Below, one piece after another: positions 1 through 7,492 of a stretch of 19,978 nucleotides of DNA. The number at the start of each line of letters is the position of its first letter. Position 1 is the stretch's first letter. Position numbers and translations under genes: made by a program. The notes beneath the pieces were generated by a model that was not told where the DNA came from, searched no databases, and saw nothing but the letters and a program-made list of their open reading frames with translations. This DNA is from Candidatus Heimdallarchaeota archaeon LC_2 (GTDB taxonomy: Archaea; Asgardarchaeota; Heimdallarchaeia; Heimdallarchaeales; Kariarchaeaceae), in NCBI GenBank assembly GCA_001940725.1, contig MDVR01000005.1, forward strand, positions 20,295 through 40,272, written 5' to 3'.

Positions 1-1506
1 ATTCCTAATAATACAGTTTTGATAATTTTTGGTGCATCAGGTGATCTTACAAGAAGAAAATTGATGCCAGCTTTGTATCATTTATCAAGAGAATCATTAT
101 TACCTAATAACTTTCAAGTAATTGGAATAGGAAGAAGGATACATGAAGGACAAGAATTCATTCAACAAATGCAACATAGAGTTCGACAATATTGTTCACA
201 TAATATGGAGCAAAGATATTGGAAACCTCTTGCTAGAAAAATGATGTCAATAAAAAATGATTTTAAAAATATTGATACCTATACCTCGATCTTAAATATA
301 ATAGGAGAACTCGAAAAAGAATGGAAAAATTCAGCTAACATTCTTTTTTATTTAGCAACATCACCATCACATTTTCTGTCCATAATTAAACAATTAGCTG
401 ATCATAATTTAAATGTACAAAATAAATCTAAGTGGACAAGGATTATTGTTGAAAAACCATTTGGATTGGATTCAATATCAGCAAAGGCACTTCACGAACA
501 AATTTCGAAATATTTTAATACATCTCAGATTTTTAATATTGATCATTTCTTAGGAAAGGAAGCGGTTCAAAATATATTGACATTTCGAATGTCGAATATA
601 ATGTTTCAGCCTTTATGGAACAAAAATTATATCGAACAAATTCAAATAATTTCTGCAGAAACCATCGGAGTAGAGGGTAGAGTTGGTTTTTTTGAACAAA
701 CAGGTGCAGTTCGTGATATGATACAATCACATCTGATCCAAATTTTAGCCTTACTAACCATGGAACATCCTGCCTCTTTGGAAGCAGAAGACATTCGAAA
801 AGAGAAATTAAAACTCCTACGATCTATTAGGAAATATTCAATTCACGAAGCAGGAGAGTATTCCATTCGGGGACAATATAAGGAAGGAGTGGTAAATTCT
901 GAGTTAGAATGTAAATATACTGATGAGATCGGTATCAATGAAAAATCAAGAGTAGAGACATATGCTGCAATAAAATTATTTATTGATAATGAACGTTGGG
1001 AAGGGGTTCCTATTTATCTTAGAACCGGTAAGAGAATGTCAAGACGGACTAGTGAGATATTTATACAATTGAAAAGAACAGAAGGTAGCACAATTCCAAC
1101 AAATATGAAAAAACAAACTCCCATTGCTAATACAATCAGATTAGTAATTCAACCAAGAGCAAGTGTTGAATTAACAATCGGATGGAAACCCATCGGTCTA
1201 ATAACCGATGTAGAACCAACTAACCTTCAATTTGGAATTAAACCAGATATCAAGGAACCAAAAGCATATGAAAGATTATTAGTAGATTCGATGAATGGTG
1301 ATTCAACTCTATTCATAAATTATGAGGAGATCATAGAAATGTGGAAAATTGTTGATCCTATTGTACAAAATTGGTATCTAGATAATAAAAAAATAGAAAA
1401 TGGAAAACTAGTGGAAAATTTATATTATTACCCAGCAGGAACTTGGGGGCCTAGAGAAGCTAATATTTTGATTGAAAAAGATTCGAACAAGTGGAGTAGA
1501 TTATAG
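1..1506 (+). CDS. zwf: Glucose-6-phosphate dehydrogenase, bacterial type (5' end cut by window edge)
   Basis: Oxidises glucose 6-phosphate to 6-phosphogluconolactone with NAD(P)+, the entry step of the oxidative pentose phosphate pathway, in the cytosol. The frame is open from base 1 and already reads into the Rossmann fold (GASGDL at 31-48), so the true start lies just upstream of the window and only a few residues are missing; the TTG at 19 is not the start. Further landmarks are EKPFG (451-465), the substrate-binding and catalytic IDHFLGKE (538-561), the likely general-base His in QSH (730-732), and YLRTGKR in the C-terminal domain. The visible 501 codons match the usual 490-510 residue length of the family. 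The gene converges on gnd with 1 bp between them. This family is common in bacteria and eukaryotes and rare in archaea, so bacterial origin is likely. Assignment is firm. Confidence 0.95.
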   Translation: MPNNTVLIIFGASGDLTRRKLMPALYHLSRESLLPNNFQVIGIGRRIHEGQEFIQQMQHRVRQYCSHNMEQRYWKPLARKMMSIKNDFKNIDTYTSILNIIGELEKEWKNSANILFYLATSPSHFLSIIKQLADHNLNVQNKSKWTRIIVEKPFGLDSISAKALHEQISKYFNTSQIFNIDHFLGKEAVQNILTFRMSNIMFQPLWNKNYIEQIQIISAETIGVEGRVGFFEQTGAVRDMIQSHLIQILALLTMEHPASLEAEDIRKEKLKLLRSIRKYSIHEAGEYSIRGQYKEGVVNSELECKYTDEIGINEKSRVETYAAIKLFIDNERWEGVPIYLRTGKRMSRRTSEIFIQLKRTEGSTIPTNMKKQTPIANTIRLVIQPRASVELTIGWKPIGLITDVEPTNLQFGIKPDIKEPKAYERLLVDSMNGDSTLFINYEEIIEMWKIVDPIVQNWYLDNKKIENGKLVENLYYYPAGTWGPREANILIEKDSNKWSRL

Positions 1507-1507
1507 A

Positions 1508-2911
1508 TTATTTCCAATTACTATGAAAAGAGTGATTAATATCATCAATTCTCTGGTATCCGTGAGCACCAAAAAAGTCCCGTTGGGCTTGAATTAAATT
1601 TGTTGGAAGATTAATTGTTTTTAAACCATCAAAATACGTCAGGGCGGAACTCAATCCAGGTACTGAAATTTCATTATTAATGCCTAATATTGCAATCTCT
1701 CTGAGATCATCGATGTATTTTTCAATTTCTTTGTTAAAATAAGGTGCGAAAATTAAATTTTCCAATTCAATATTGTTTTTATAAGCCTGAGTTATTTCTC
1801 CTAAAAAGCTTGATCTTATTATACATCCATTCTGCCATATTGATGCGATGCTTGATAGTTGATATCCCCATGTATTTACCTCTGATGCCTTTTTTAATAA
1901 TTGAAAACCTTGAGCATAAGATAAAATTTTAGATAAGTATAACGCATTTTCTAGTTTAAGAATAACTTCTTCGTTATCTAGTTTGATATTTTTGATCTTA
2001 GTTATGAATTTTCTACTTGCATTTTTTCTTATTTCTTTATTTGAAGATAATGTTCTTTGGAAAACAGCCTGAGCAATTAATGATAGTGTTTCAGAATAAT
2101 CCAAACCTGCTTCGACAGTCCATCTTCCTGTTCCCTTTTGTTTAGCAACATCTAAAACTTGAGAAACCAAGTATTTTCCTGTTTTATCATCTTTTTTTTG
2201 TAAAATATATCCAGTAATTTCAATTAAATATGAGTTTAATTTCGTTTTATTCCAATTTCTAAATATGTCCGCCATCTTTGAGTAACTTATTTTCAAGACG
2301 TCTCTCATAATTTGATAAATTTCACTAATTAATTGCATATCTCCATACTCAATGCCATTATGAACCATTTTTACGAAATGACCAGCACCACCTGGACCCA
2401 ACCATGTACAACATGCAGTACCATCATCCGCCTTAGCAGCAGTTTTTAGAAATAATTTTTCAATTGTAGCCCATCCTAATATCGATCCTCCTGGCATTAT
2501 AGATGGTCCATATCTAGCTCCATCTTCACCTCCTGAAATCCCTGCCCCAATAAAATGAATTTTCTTTTTGCTTAATTCTAAATATCTTCTTTCAGTGTCT
2601 TTATAGTGTGAATTTCCACCATCAATAATTAAATCATTTTCATCTAGAATACTAGTTAAATCTCTAATTTGATCATCAACAGGCTTTCCTGATTTTATCA
2701 TAAGTAATATTTTCCGTGGAATATCTAATGATTGAACAAAATCATTCAAATCATAATAAGGAGAAATATTTTGGTGAGGATTAACATTAACGAATTCCTC
2801 AGTTTTCTCACGAGATCTGTTATATATTGCTACTTTATATTCATTATCTGCTATATTAAGGGCTAAATTCTGCCCCATAACTGCCATCCCTATAATACCA
2901 ATTGAATTCAT
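1508..2911 (-). CDS. gnd: 6-phosphogluconate dehydrogenase, decarboxylating
   Basis: Oxidatively decarboxylates 6-phosphogluconate to ribulose 5-phosphate and CO2, giving NAD(P)H; cytosolic. The 467 residues match the long, dimeric bacterial/eukaryotic form (E. coli Gnd is about 468). Visible features: Rossmann GMAVMGQN (8-15); NRS (31-33) after beta 2, which is the usual NADP-preferring signature; DGGNS (97-101); the substrate loop GAGISGGEDGAR (122-133); and catalytic Lys181 and Glu188 in FVKMVHNGIEYGD. The C-terminal tail with FFGAHGYQR is intact. The ATG start at 2911 places the Rossmann fold at the very N-terminus, as expected. The gene follows the VWA gene by 81 bp but has its own TATA-like box, so it is probably transcribed alone. 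It faces zwf tail to tail; together they cover both dehydrogenase steps of the pathway, with no lactonase gene in view. Confidence 0.96.
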   Translation of the reverse strand: MNSIGIIGMAVMGQNLALNIADNEYKVAIYNRSREKTEEFVNVNPHQNISPYYDLNDFVQSLDIPRKILLMIKSGKPVDDQIRDLTSILDENDLIIDGGNSHYKDTERRYLELSKKKIHFIGAGISGGEDGARYGPSIMPGGSILGWATIEKLFLKTAAKADDGTACCTWLGPGGAGHFVKMVHNGIEYGDMQLISEIYQIMRDVLKISYSKMADIFRNWNKTKLNSYLIEITGYILQKKDDKTGKYLVSQVLDVAKQKGTGRWTVEAGLDYSETLSLIAQAVFQRTLSSNKEIRKNASRKFITKIKNIKLDNEEVILKLENALYLSKILSYAQGFQLLKKASEVNTWGYQLSSIASIWQNGCIIRSSFLGEITQAYKNNIELENLIFAPYFNKEIEKYIDDLREIAILGINNEISVPGLSSALTYFDGLKTINLPTNLIQAQRDFFGAHGYQRIDDINHSFHSNWK

Positions 2912-2940
2912 CGAAATTATTTTTTTCTTCTTAGCTAACT

Positions 2941-2949
2941 ATTTATATG
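2941..2949 (-). promoter_or_regulatory. Candidate TATA box of gnd
   Basis: On the minus strand the segment reads CATATAAAT, close to the archaeal TATA consensus, centred about 34 bp before the gnd ATG. A start about 25 nt downstream would give a leader of only about 7-10 nt. Seen by eye; no transcript data. Confidence 0.5.
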
Positions 2950-2992
2950 GTTAGATCAAATTCTTTTATTTTACAAAAATAATATATGATTA

Positions 2993-4018
2993 TTACGTGC
3001 GTCTAAGAAGATTGATTAATGCTTTGGGGACATCTTCATGTGAACTTACCATCGCGAATCTCCCACCAGTTTTTCGTGCCATATCCATTGATAGTCTTCT
3101 TCCCCAATCATGATTAGATGGTAATCCTAGAATATGTAATTTAGGAAATCTAAATAATTCCTTCCTAGGGTCTCCTCCTTTGTTAAATACACCATCACTT
3201 ATGAGAATTGCAAATTTATTATGTCCTCTCATCTTTTTCAATTCGATACCTGCTAAATTCAATGCTTCACTTATGTTCGTATATCCTGCACTTTCCGCAT
3301 CAAGTATCCGATTTACTAATTCGTTGATATCCACTTTTTCATTAGCCCTTTTAACAATGTACGCCTTAGTATTGAATAAAATTATTGCATAGTTGTCATG
3401 TTCTAAATGATATGCCATAACCGCAACAGCTAGTGCTGCTGTCACAAATTTTCCACCGTATAAAGAACCTGAAGTATCAAAAATAAGTACACCCGATTTA
3501 TTTTTTTCTCTCTTTTCAATAGCAACTACATCTTCATAAGTAAGAATCCTTTTTTCAAGGTAATTTTCTAAAGTTGCTTCATCATCAAAGTCAAAGGCAT
3601 CCGGGGTATATTCTGTTTGAACATAAATATTTCCTCGCAATCCACTTCCTGTAATTCCTCTAGAAATTTTTAAAATACTTCTTCGAGCTAATCTTTGAAA
3701 AATGGGTCTTGTATGTTCTGATAAATTCCCTCGTAACATAAAAAATAAATTTGGTGCATTATTATCTCCTGATGCTGCTTTTCTTGCTAGCATTTGATAT
3801 CCTTCTTGGCTAGATAATGCCTCTGATACCGCCATTTGATTATTCATTGCTAATCCTTGTATTGCAGGCATATTTTCTACTTGAATTGCAGTTTCAGTGT
3901 GTTTTTTGATTTGCATGAAATCCATTCCCTTGGATAAATTATGATATTTATTCGAGGTTCTTCTTCCTGTTATAATTTCAGCATCAAGTATCTTGTCTTT
4001 ATCAAATTTTCCTCGCAT
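2993..4018 (-). CDS. VWA-domain (MIDAS) protein, partner of MoxR-type ATPase
   Basis: The C-terminal half is a von Willebrand factor A domain (about residues 175-338) with a complete metal-ion-dependent adhesion site: DTSGS (181-185), Thr247 in GYTN, and Asp275 in LISDG. The N-terminal half (1-170) is charged and mostly helical with no domain I recognise. Pairs of a MoxR AAA+ ATPase and a VWA protein are known to act as chaperone-like or metal-insertion machines; the substrate here is unknown. No signal peptide or membrane segment is visible, so it is probably cytosolic. It lies 59 nt downstream of the ATPase on the same strand and is likely co-transcribed. The start is uncertain: the ATG at 4018 has no clear Shine-Dalgarno site, and the frame stays open upstream as plausible protein sequence without an ATG, GTG or TTG. 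Confidence 0.85.
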   Translation of the reverse strand: MRGKFDKDKILDAEIITGRRTSNKYHNLSKGMDFMQIKKHTETAIQVENMPAIQGLAMNNQMAVSEALSSQEGYQMLARKAASGDNNAPNLFFMLRGNLSEHTRPIFQRLARRSILKISRGITGSGLRGNIYVQTEYTPDAFDFDDEATLENYLEKRILTYEDVVAIEKREKNKSGVLIFDTSGSLYGGKFVTAALAVAVMAYHLEHDNYAIILFNTKAYIVKRANEKVDINELVNRILDAESAGYTNISEALNLAGIELKKMRGHNKFAILISDGVFNKGGDPRKELFRFPKLHILGLPSNHDWGRRLSMDMARKTGGRFAMVSSHEDVPKALINLLRRT

Positions 4019-4035
4019 TGAGGATAGTTGATTTA

Positions 4036-4073
4036 GGAGATCATCCGGTATTTTGGAAGATCCTGAGATCTCC
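4036..4073 (-). promoter_or_regulatory. Intercistronic segment with two mutually exclusive stem-loops
   Basis: In the gap between the ATPase stop and the VWA start, gatctcc (4067-4073, + strand letters) can pair perfectly with ggagatc (4036-4042). It can also pair with gaagatc (4056-4062), with one G-U in the transcript and a 4-nt loop. Only one pairing can form at a time. The first arm of the transcript contains GGAG, a Shine-Dalgarno-like element. Pairing is seen directly; any control of VWA translation is inference. Confidence 0.35.
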
Positions 4074-4077
4074 TTTC

Positions 4078-4968
4078 CTAGAAAAAATCCTGCTCGGACA
4101 ATACCTGGTTAATGATTTCTGTGAGTACTTCTTCCACACGTCTATCAACACCATCTTCTACTTCTACTTTCGTAGCGAGAGCCATTATACCAGCTTCTAC
4201 CCATGATTCTGGAACTGTTTTATCCAAGTATTGAATTATGCTAGCGAAATCTATTGCTCCTCTAATTGAACTACCTCTTCTTAAATCATTCCAATCCCTC
4301 GATCTTCTCGTAACTGCAACTGTCACATTTACTACTTGATCATCATCAATCTTAGATCTGATTTTAACAATCTCGCGTTCTTCCTCTTCTGTTTGGTATT
4401 CTAATCTAATCCAAGCGAATCGGTCTTTCAAAGCTTCTGAGAGTGGGGTAGTTGCAACAAATTCTTGAGGATTCATTGCTGCAATTATTAAGAATCCATC
4501 TTTCGCGTCGATACGTCCTAATTTTGGCACCATTATCATACCTTCATCCATTGCTACTAGTAAAACATTTTGTGTTCCTTCTGGCATACGATTTAATTCA
4601 TTTAAAAATAGAATCGAACCGTTTCTCATTGCACTAACTAATGGACCTGAAACAAATGATTCCCAATTGTATCCTTTCTGAACTACCATTGGTGGATCGA
4701 AATGCCCTACTAACCGCGCTGCACTATATCGGTCATCTCCATCAACCCTTTCTAAGTTCTGTGAAAAATAGTTTGCAATAGAATGAGCAATAGTTGTTTT
4801 ACCAACACCCACATCACCTTCTAACAGGAGATGCTTTTCAGCAAGTTTTCCTGCAAGACACATCTTTAGTTCATTTTCTCTCCCAACAAGACTGTAATGG
4901 TCTTGTAATTCTAATATTACTTCATCTAATGTCTTCCCGTTAACTGTTATTAATTCCGCTTCACTCAT
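4078..4968 (-). CDS. MoxR-type AAA+ ATPase
   Basis: ATP-driven AAA+ ring protein of the MoxR/AAA_5 group, likely remodelling or activating a target together with the VWA protein encoded just downstream. Seen in order: Walker A GDVGVGKT (51-58); the DGDDRYSAARLVGHF region (76-90) typical of MoxR-like proteins; Walker B ILFLNE (119-124); sensor 1 AAMNP (163-167); arginine finger in DRF (182-184); and an SSIRGAID stretch in the lid domain fitting sensor 2. The Walker B acidic pair is Asn123-Glu124 instead of Asp-Glu, so Mg2+ binding may differ while the catalytic Glu is kept. The 296 residues are normal for the family. No cofactor or pathway gene nearby reveals the target. CbbQ, NorQ and GvpN are related families, but no Rubisco, nitric oxide reductase or gas vesicle gene is in the window. 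Confidence 0.9.
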   Translation of the reverse strand: MSEAELITVNGKTLDEVILELQDHYSLVGRENELKMCLAGKLAEKHLLLEGDVGVGKTTIAHSIANYFSQNLERVDGDDRYSAARLVGHFDPPMVVQKGYNWESFVSGPLVSAMRNGSILFLNELNRMPEGTQNVLLVAMDEGMIMVPKLGRIDAKDGFLIIAAMNPQEFVATTPLSEALKDRFAWIRLEYQTEEEEREIVKIRSKIDDDQVVNVTVAVTRRSRDWNDLRRGSSIRGAIDFASIIQYLDKTVPESWVEAGIMALATKVEVEDGVDRRVEEVLTEIINQVLSEQDFF

Positions 4969-5192
4969 GTAAACACCGTATATTTATTTGGAATAACTGG
5001 TATGGATTGTTAATCCGTTAAACTACGTCATTCTCTTTAATGTTTTTGTTTTTAAGTATGAAGTTAATTACCTCTAATTTTTTCACAAGATATTAAAATA
5101 ATCAATTATCGAAGAAAATAATCTTCTTACTTTAAAAATTAAAACCACATGAAACAAAATCAATAGATCCATAGTTAATTTGGTTTACTGTT

Positions 5193-5197
5193 AAAAA
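5193..5197 (-). terminator. Oligo-T run after tRNA-Pro
   Basis: Five T residues follow directly after the tRNA discriminator base on the minus strand. Archaeal transcription often stops at such T runs. The run is short, so this is only a candidate. Confidence 0.35.
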
Positions 5198-5271
5198 TGG
5201 CCTGAGAGGGATTCGAACCCCCGTTCAATGCATCCCGAACGCATCATGATACCAGACTTCACTATCAGGCC
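5198..5271 (-). tRNA. tRNA-Pro (anticodon CGG)
   Basis: Full cloverleaf read on the minus strand. The 7-bp acceptor stem GGCCTGA/TCAGGCC is perfect. The D arm GTGA/TCAT (one G-U) has a loop containing GG. The anticodon stem ATGCG/TGCAT closes a 7-nt loop TTCGGGA, giving U33, anticodon CGG and G37. A 5-nt variable loop is followed by the T arm GGGGG/CCCTC with loop TTCGAAT. The discriminator is A73. G35, G36 and A73 are standard proline identity elements in archaea. CCA is not encoded and there is no intron in the anticodon loop. The gene lies 28 nt after the Sec61 beta stop on the same strand, so it may be cut from a shared transcript or have its own promoter. Confidence 0.95.
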
Positions 5272-5299
5272 AGTAGATGAAAAGATTGACTTAATATTT

Positions 5300-5488
5300 T
5301 TATGCAAAAGGATTAACAGTAGAGTTCAATAATAATACAGTAAAGATTAATGCAGATGTAAGGAATCCAACACCTCTCGGACTTATTTTAAATCCCGGTA
5401 ATTCTTCATCAAAATATCTCATCAAACCTGCACCAGTCGATGGCATGGGTGCATTATCTTTTTTGCTCTTTGGTTTTCTTAATGACAT
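5300..5488 (-). CDS. Preprotein translocase subunit Sec61 beta
   Basis: Small subunit of the archaeal SecYE-Sec61 beta protein-conducting channel in the cytoplasmic membrane. From the chosen start it has 62 residues: a basic, Lys-rich N-terminus; the family hallmark APMPSTGAGLMRYFDEE (about 13-29) followed by PGFKISPR; and one transmembrane helix (about 39-56) near the C-terminus, the expected tail-anchored layout. I chose the third in-frame ATG (5488) because MSLRKPKSKK matches family N-termini; ATGs at 5503 and 5494 would add only five or two residues. It heads a short minus-strand unit with tRNA-Pro and is divergent from cytidine deaminase. The family is archaeal/eukaryotic and supports the archaeal assignment. 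Identification is clear despite the small size. Confidence 0.92.
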   Translation of the reverse strand: MSLRKPKSKKDNAPMPSTGAGLMRYFDEELPGFKISPRGVGFLTSALIFTVLLLNSTVNPFA

Positions 5489-5670
5489 CTTCATATCAAT
5501 CATTTTAAACTAATACAAAACTTCTTCCTTATTTTCAATTGGGTATGAATGAATTTTATTTTTTTTCAAATCTTATAATTTCAACGACTATAATTAATTG
5601 ATTTAATTTGGATTAAATTGATAAAAATAATAAATAAGTACTAATTTGATTGTAATTTTTGAATTGTGCA

Positions 5671-6087
5671 ATGTCTGAAAAAGAGATTGATAAATTAGTC
5701 AAAAGTGCAATTGAAGCAAAAGACAAATCCTATTCCCCATATTCGAATTTTCGTGTAGGGGCAGCGTTATTGACCGAAAATAATAATATTATTCAAGGTT
5801 GCAATATAGAAAATATTTCATTTACTCCTACAGTATGTGCTGAGAGATCAGCTTTCTTTACATCAATTATTTCTGGTGACAGAAAATTTCGAGCGATCGC
5901 CATTGCTACAGATGATATTAAATTTAGCCCCCCTTGTGGAGTATGTAGACAGGTCATGGCTGAATTTGTAAAATCTGATTTTGAAATAATACTAGTAAAT
6001 AACAAATCTGAGTTTAAAATATTACAATTCCAAGATATTTTCCCTTATCCCTTTGAACCTTCTGAATCAATTGGGATGAAGGAATAA
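5671..6087 (+). CDS. cdd: Cytidine deaminase
   Basis: Hydrolytic, zinc-dependent deamination of cytidine and deoxycytidine to uridine and deoxyuridine in pyrimidine salvage; cytosolic. The 138 residues fit the homotetrameric short form. The zinc and catalytic signature is intact: Cys56-Ala-Glu58 in TVCAERS and Cys89/Cys92 in PCGVC, with Glu58 the proton shuttle. N-terminal SPYSNFRVGAAL (about 22-33) and GCNIENIS (43-50) are the usual substrate-binding segments. The ATG at 5671 is preferred over the TTG at 5659, which would add four residues (MNCA) not typical of the family. It is divergent from Sec61 beta and converges on cbf5 with 5 bp between the stops. The T-rich stretch just after the stop (6090-6100) is a possible terminator inside the cbf5 3' end. 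Confidence 0.94.
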   Translation: MSEKEIDKLVKSAIEAKDKSYSPYSNFRVGAALLTENNNIIQGCNIENISFTPTVCAERSAFFTSIISGDRKFRAIAIATDDIKFSPPCGVCRQVMAEFVKSDFEIILVNNKSEFKILQFQDIFPYPFEPSESIGMKE

Positions 6088-6092
6088 TCTTT

Positions 6093-7070
6093 TTATTTTT
6101 GATATTTTGGAAATTGGTTACGTTCAACAAATATCTTTTCTGGATGGACAATTTTACCTGTATCTCCATTTATAAAAGCCTTACTTGATCTAAAACTTGT
6201 CCCTAATCCAATTAATTCACCTTTTGGACTTAATATTGCAATTTTTTCTCCAGTGTTAAAATCTGAATAAGCTATTACACCTGCAACAAATAAATCAGTA
6301 CCATGACTAATTGGATCAATTGCATTCAATCTTATAACTACTTTTGGGACGTTAGTAATTGCATTTTCCATAGGTTGAATAATTTTTCTCAGCCCTTCCT
6401 CATCCCCAACTTCCTTATAACTTTCATAAGCATCAAACAATTGATGTAATGTTACACCTTGGTTTTCATGAAATGGACCGGTTTTAATTCTTCTTAATTC
6501 TCTCATATACGAAGCACTACCAATAGATTTCCCTAAATCTACACATAAAGTTCGAATATATGTTCCCGATTCACAATCTATTTTCAACAAGATTTGTTTA
6601 TCAATTACGTCCAATATTTCAATATTATAAATTCTCCTCTTTCTAAGTTTTTTAACAACGTTCGACTTTAATGGCGGAACTTGATATATCTCATCAATAT
6701 ATTCTTTTAAAATTTTTTCCCATTCAGTGATATCTTTACTTTCGGCACTATGCAGATTACAAATATAAGTTTTCGATGATTCCAATAATATAGATAGTAC
6801 TTTTGTTGCCTTGGCTAAGGCAATTGGAAGTATTCCAGTAACATTAGGATCCAATGTTCCTGAATGACCAGCTTTATTGAGCTTTAATATTTTTTTAACA
6901 ATTGAAACAATTTCATGTGAAGTAGGTCCACTATGTTTGTCGAGGACGATGAGACCATATTTAATATGATCCAATATTTTTCTCTCATCGGGAAAGTAAC
7001 CAAATTTTGATTCTTGTCCTTCTTTTATTGCCTCTTGATCTATAATATATAAATTTTCGAATTGTTTCAT
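6093..7070 (-). CDS. cbf5: H/ACA RNP pseudouridine synthase Cbf5 (dyskerin homologue)
   Basis: Catalytic subunit of archaeal H/ACA ribonucleoproteins. It converts uridine to pseudouridine in rRNA under guide-RNA control, and position 55 of tRNA in some archaea. The TruB-type catalytic domain starts with LDKHSGPTSHEIV (43-55), and motif II GHSGTLDPNVTG (68-79) holds catalytic Asp74. CESGTYIRTLCVDLG carries motif III. The C-terminal PUA domain (about residues 237-325) contains FVAGVIAYSDF and the GEKIAILSPKGELIGLG strand-turn, used to bind the ACA trinucleotide. The length of 325 residues is usual for archaea. It follows the eL14 gene by 9-10 nt, an association common in archaeal genomes, and is likely co-transcribed with it. 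No strong Shine-Dalgarno site is visible. Partners Nop10, Gar1 and L7Ae are not in the window. Confidence 0.95.
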   Translation of the reverse strand: MKQFENLYIIDQEAIKEGQESKFGYFPDERKILDHIKYGLIVLDKHSGPTSHEIVSIVKKILKLNKAGHSGTLDPNVTGILPIALAKATKVLSILLESSKTYICNLHSAESKDITEWEKILKEYIDEIYQVPPLKSNVVKKLRKRRIYNIEILDVIDKQILLKIDCESGTYIRTLCVDLGKSIGSASYMRELRRIKTGPFHENQGVTLHQLFDAYESYKEVGDEEGLRKIIQPMENAITNVPKVVIRLNAIDPISHGTDLFVAGVIAYSDFNTGEKIAILSPKGELIGLGTSFRSSKAFINGDTGKIVHPEKIFVERNQFPKYQK

Positions 7071-7080
7071 TCTTATGTAA

Positions 7081-7359
7081 TCAATTTAATTTGGTTTCCA
7101 TAAACTTCTTAAGTTTAGCATCGCCATCAATTGCTGTCATTACAGTTGCATCCAAATTATCCCCAATAGATATATCAACAGAATATTCTGTCGGTTCAAT
7201 ATGGGTAATATTTACTCTTCTTCTTCGAACTCCTGTGAATTCTTGAGGTCCTGTTACTTCCACAAAATTTTGATCTATTATTTGTGTTACTACTGCTCTA
7301 CGACCTGCTTCTCGGCCCATAATTTTTGTTACAATTCTTCCAACGGATATTGCTGACAT
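7081..7359 (-). CDS. rpl14e: Large ribosomal subunit protein eL14
   Basis: Archaeal/eukaryotic protein of the large ribosomal subunit; absent from bacteria. The 92 residues start with the KOW-type SH3 barrel segment ISVGRIVTKIMGREAGRRAVV (4-24), then a strand VEVTGP (33-38) and the basic stretch GVRRRRVNITHIEPTE (43-58), all hallmarks of the family. The C-terminus ends with a short charged helix. The ATG at 7359 is the only reasonable start. The gene sits directly upstream of cbf5, a pairing often seen in archaea (sometimes with cmk, which is missing here). A TATA-like element at about 7421-7437 and a palindrome next to the predicted transcription start suggest its own promoter separate from uS10. 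Confidence 0.93.
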   Translation of the reverse strand: MSAISVGRIVTKIMGREAGRRAVVTQIIDQNFVEVTGPQEFTGVRRRRVNITHIEPTEYSVDISIGDNLDATVMTAIDGDAKLKKFMETKLN

Positions 7360-7383
7360 TGATTTTTCCTCATCATTCTCGCC

Positions 7384-7402
7384 CTAATTAAATGTTAATT
7401 AG
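7384..7402. repeat. Inverted repeat near predicted eL14 transcription start
   Basis: Perfect 8-bp arms, CTAATTAA and TTAATTAG, separated by ATG. The repeat lies 25-43 bp before the eL14 start codon, just downstream of the TATA-like element, where an operator or leader hairpin would sit. AT-rich palindromes arise easily by chance in this genome. Confidence 0.4.
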
Positions 7403-7420
7403 CGATGAATTAATTTTCAG

Positions 7421-7437
7421 TTAATATATATCTATAA
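7421..7437 (-). promoter_or_regulatory. Candidate TATA element of eL14-cbf5
   Basis: Minus strand reads TTATAGATATATATTAA, centred about 70 bp before the eL14 ATG. Transcription starting about 25 nt downstream (near 7403) would give a leader of about 40-45 nt containing the palindrome at 7384-7402. Judged by eye only. Confidence 0.4.
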
Positions 7438-7492
7438 GAAATTGATGATTGTGCTTCTTTAAGAATGAGGGTTGACAAAATTATTAGATTAT

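Noticed and set aside
4018..4206. Plus-strand open frame across the ATPase/VWA junction
   Set aside because: It overlaps two well-supported genes on the other strand and has no recognisable motif.
5002..5018. Small hairpin upstream of the ATPase gene (7 bp, 3-nt loop, one wobble)
   Set aside because: Short, in AT-rich DNA, and not placed at a T run or start signal that would give it meaning.
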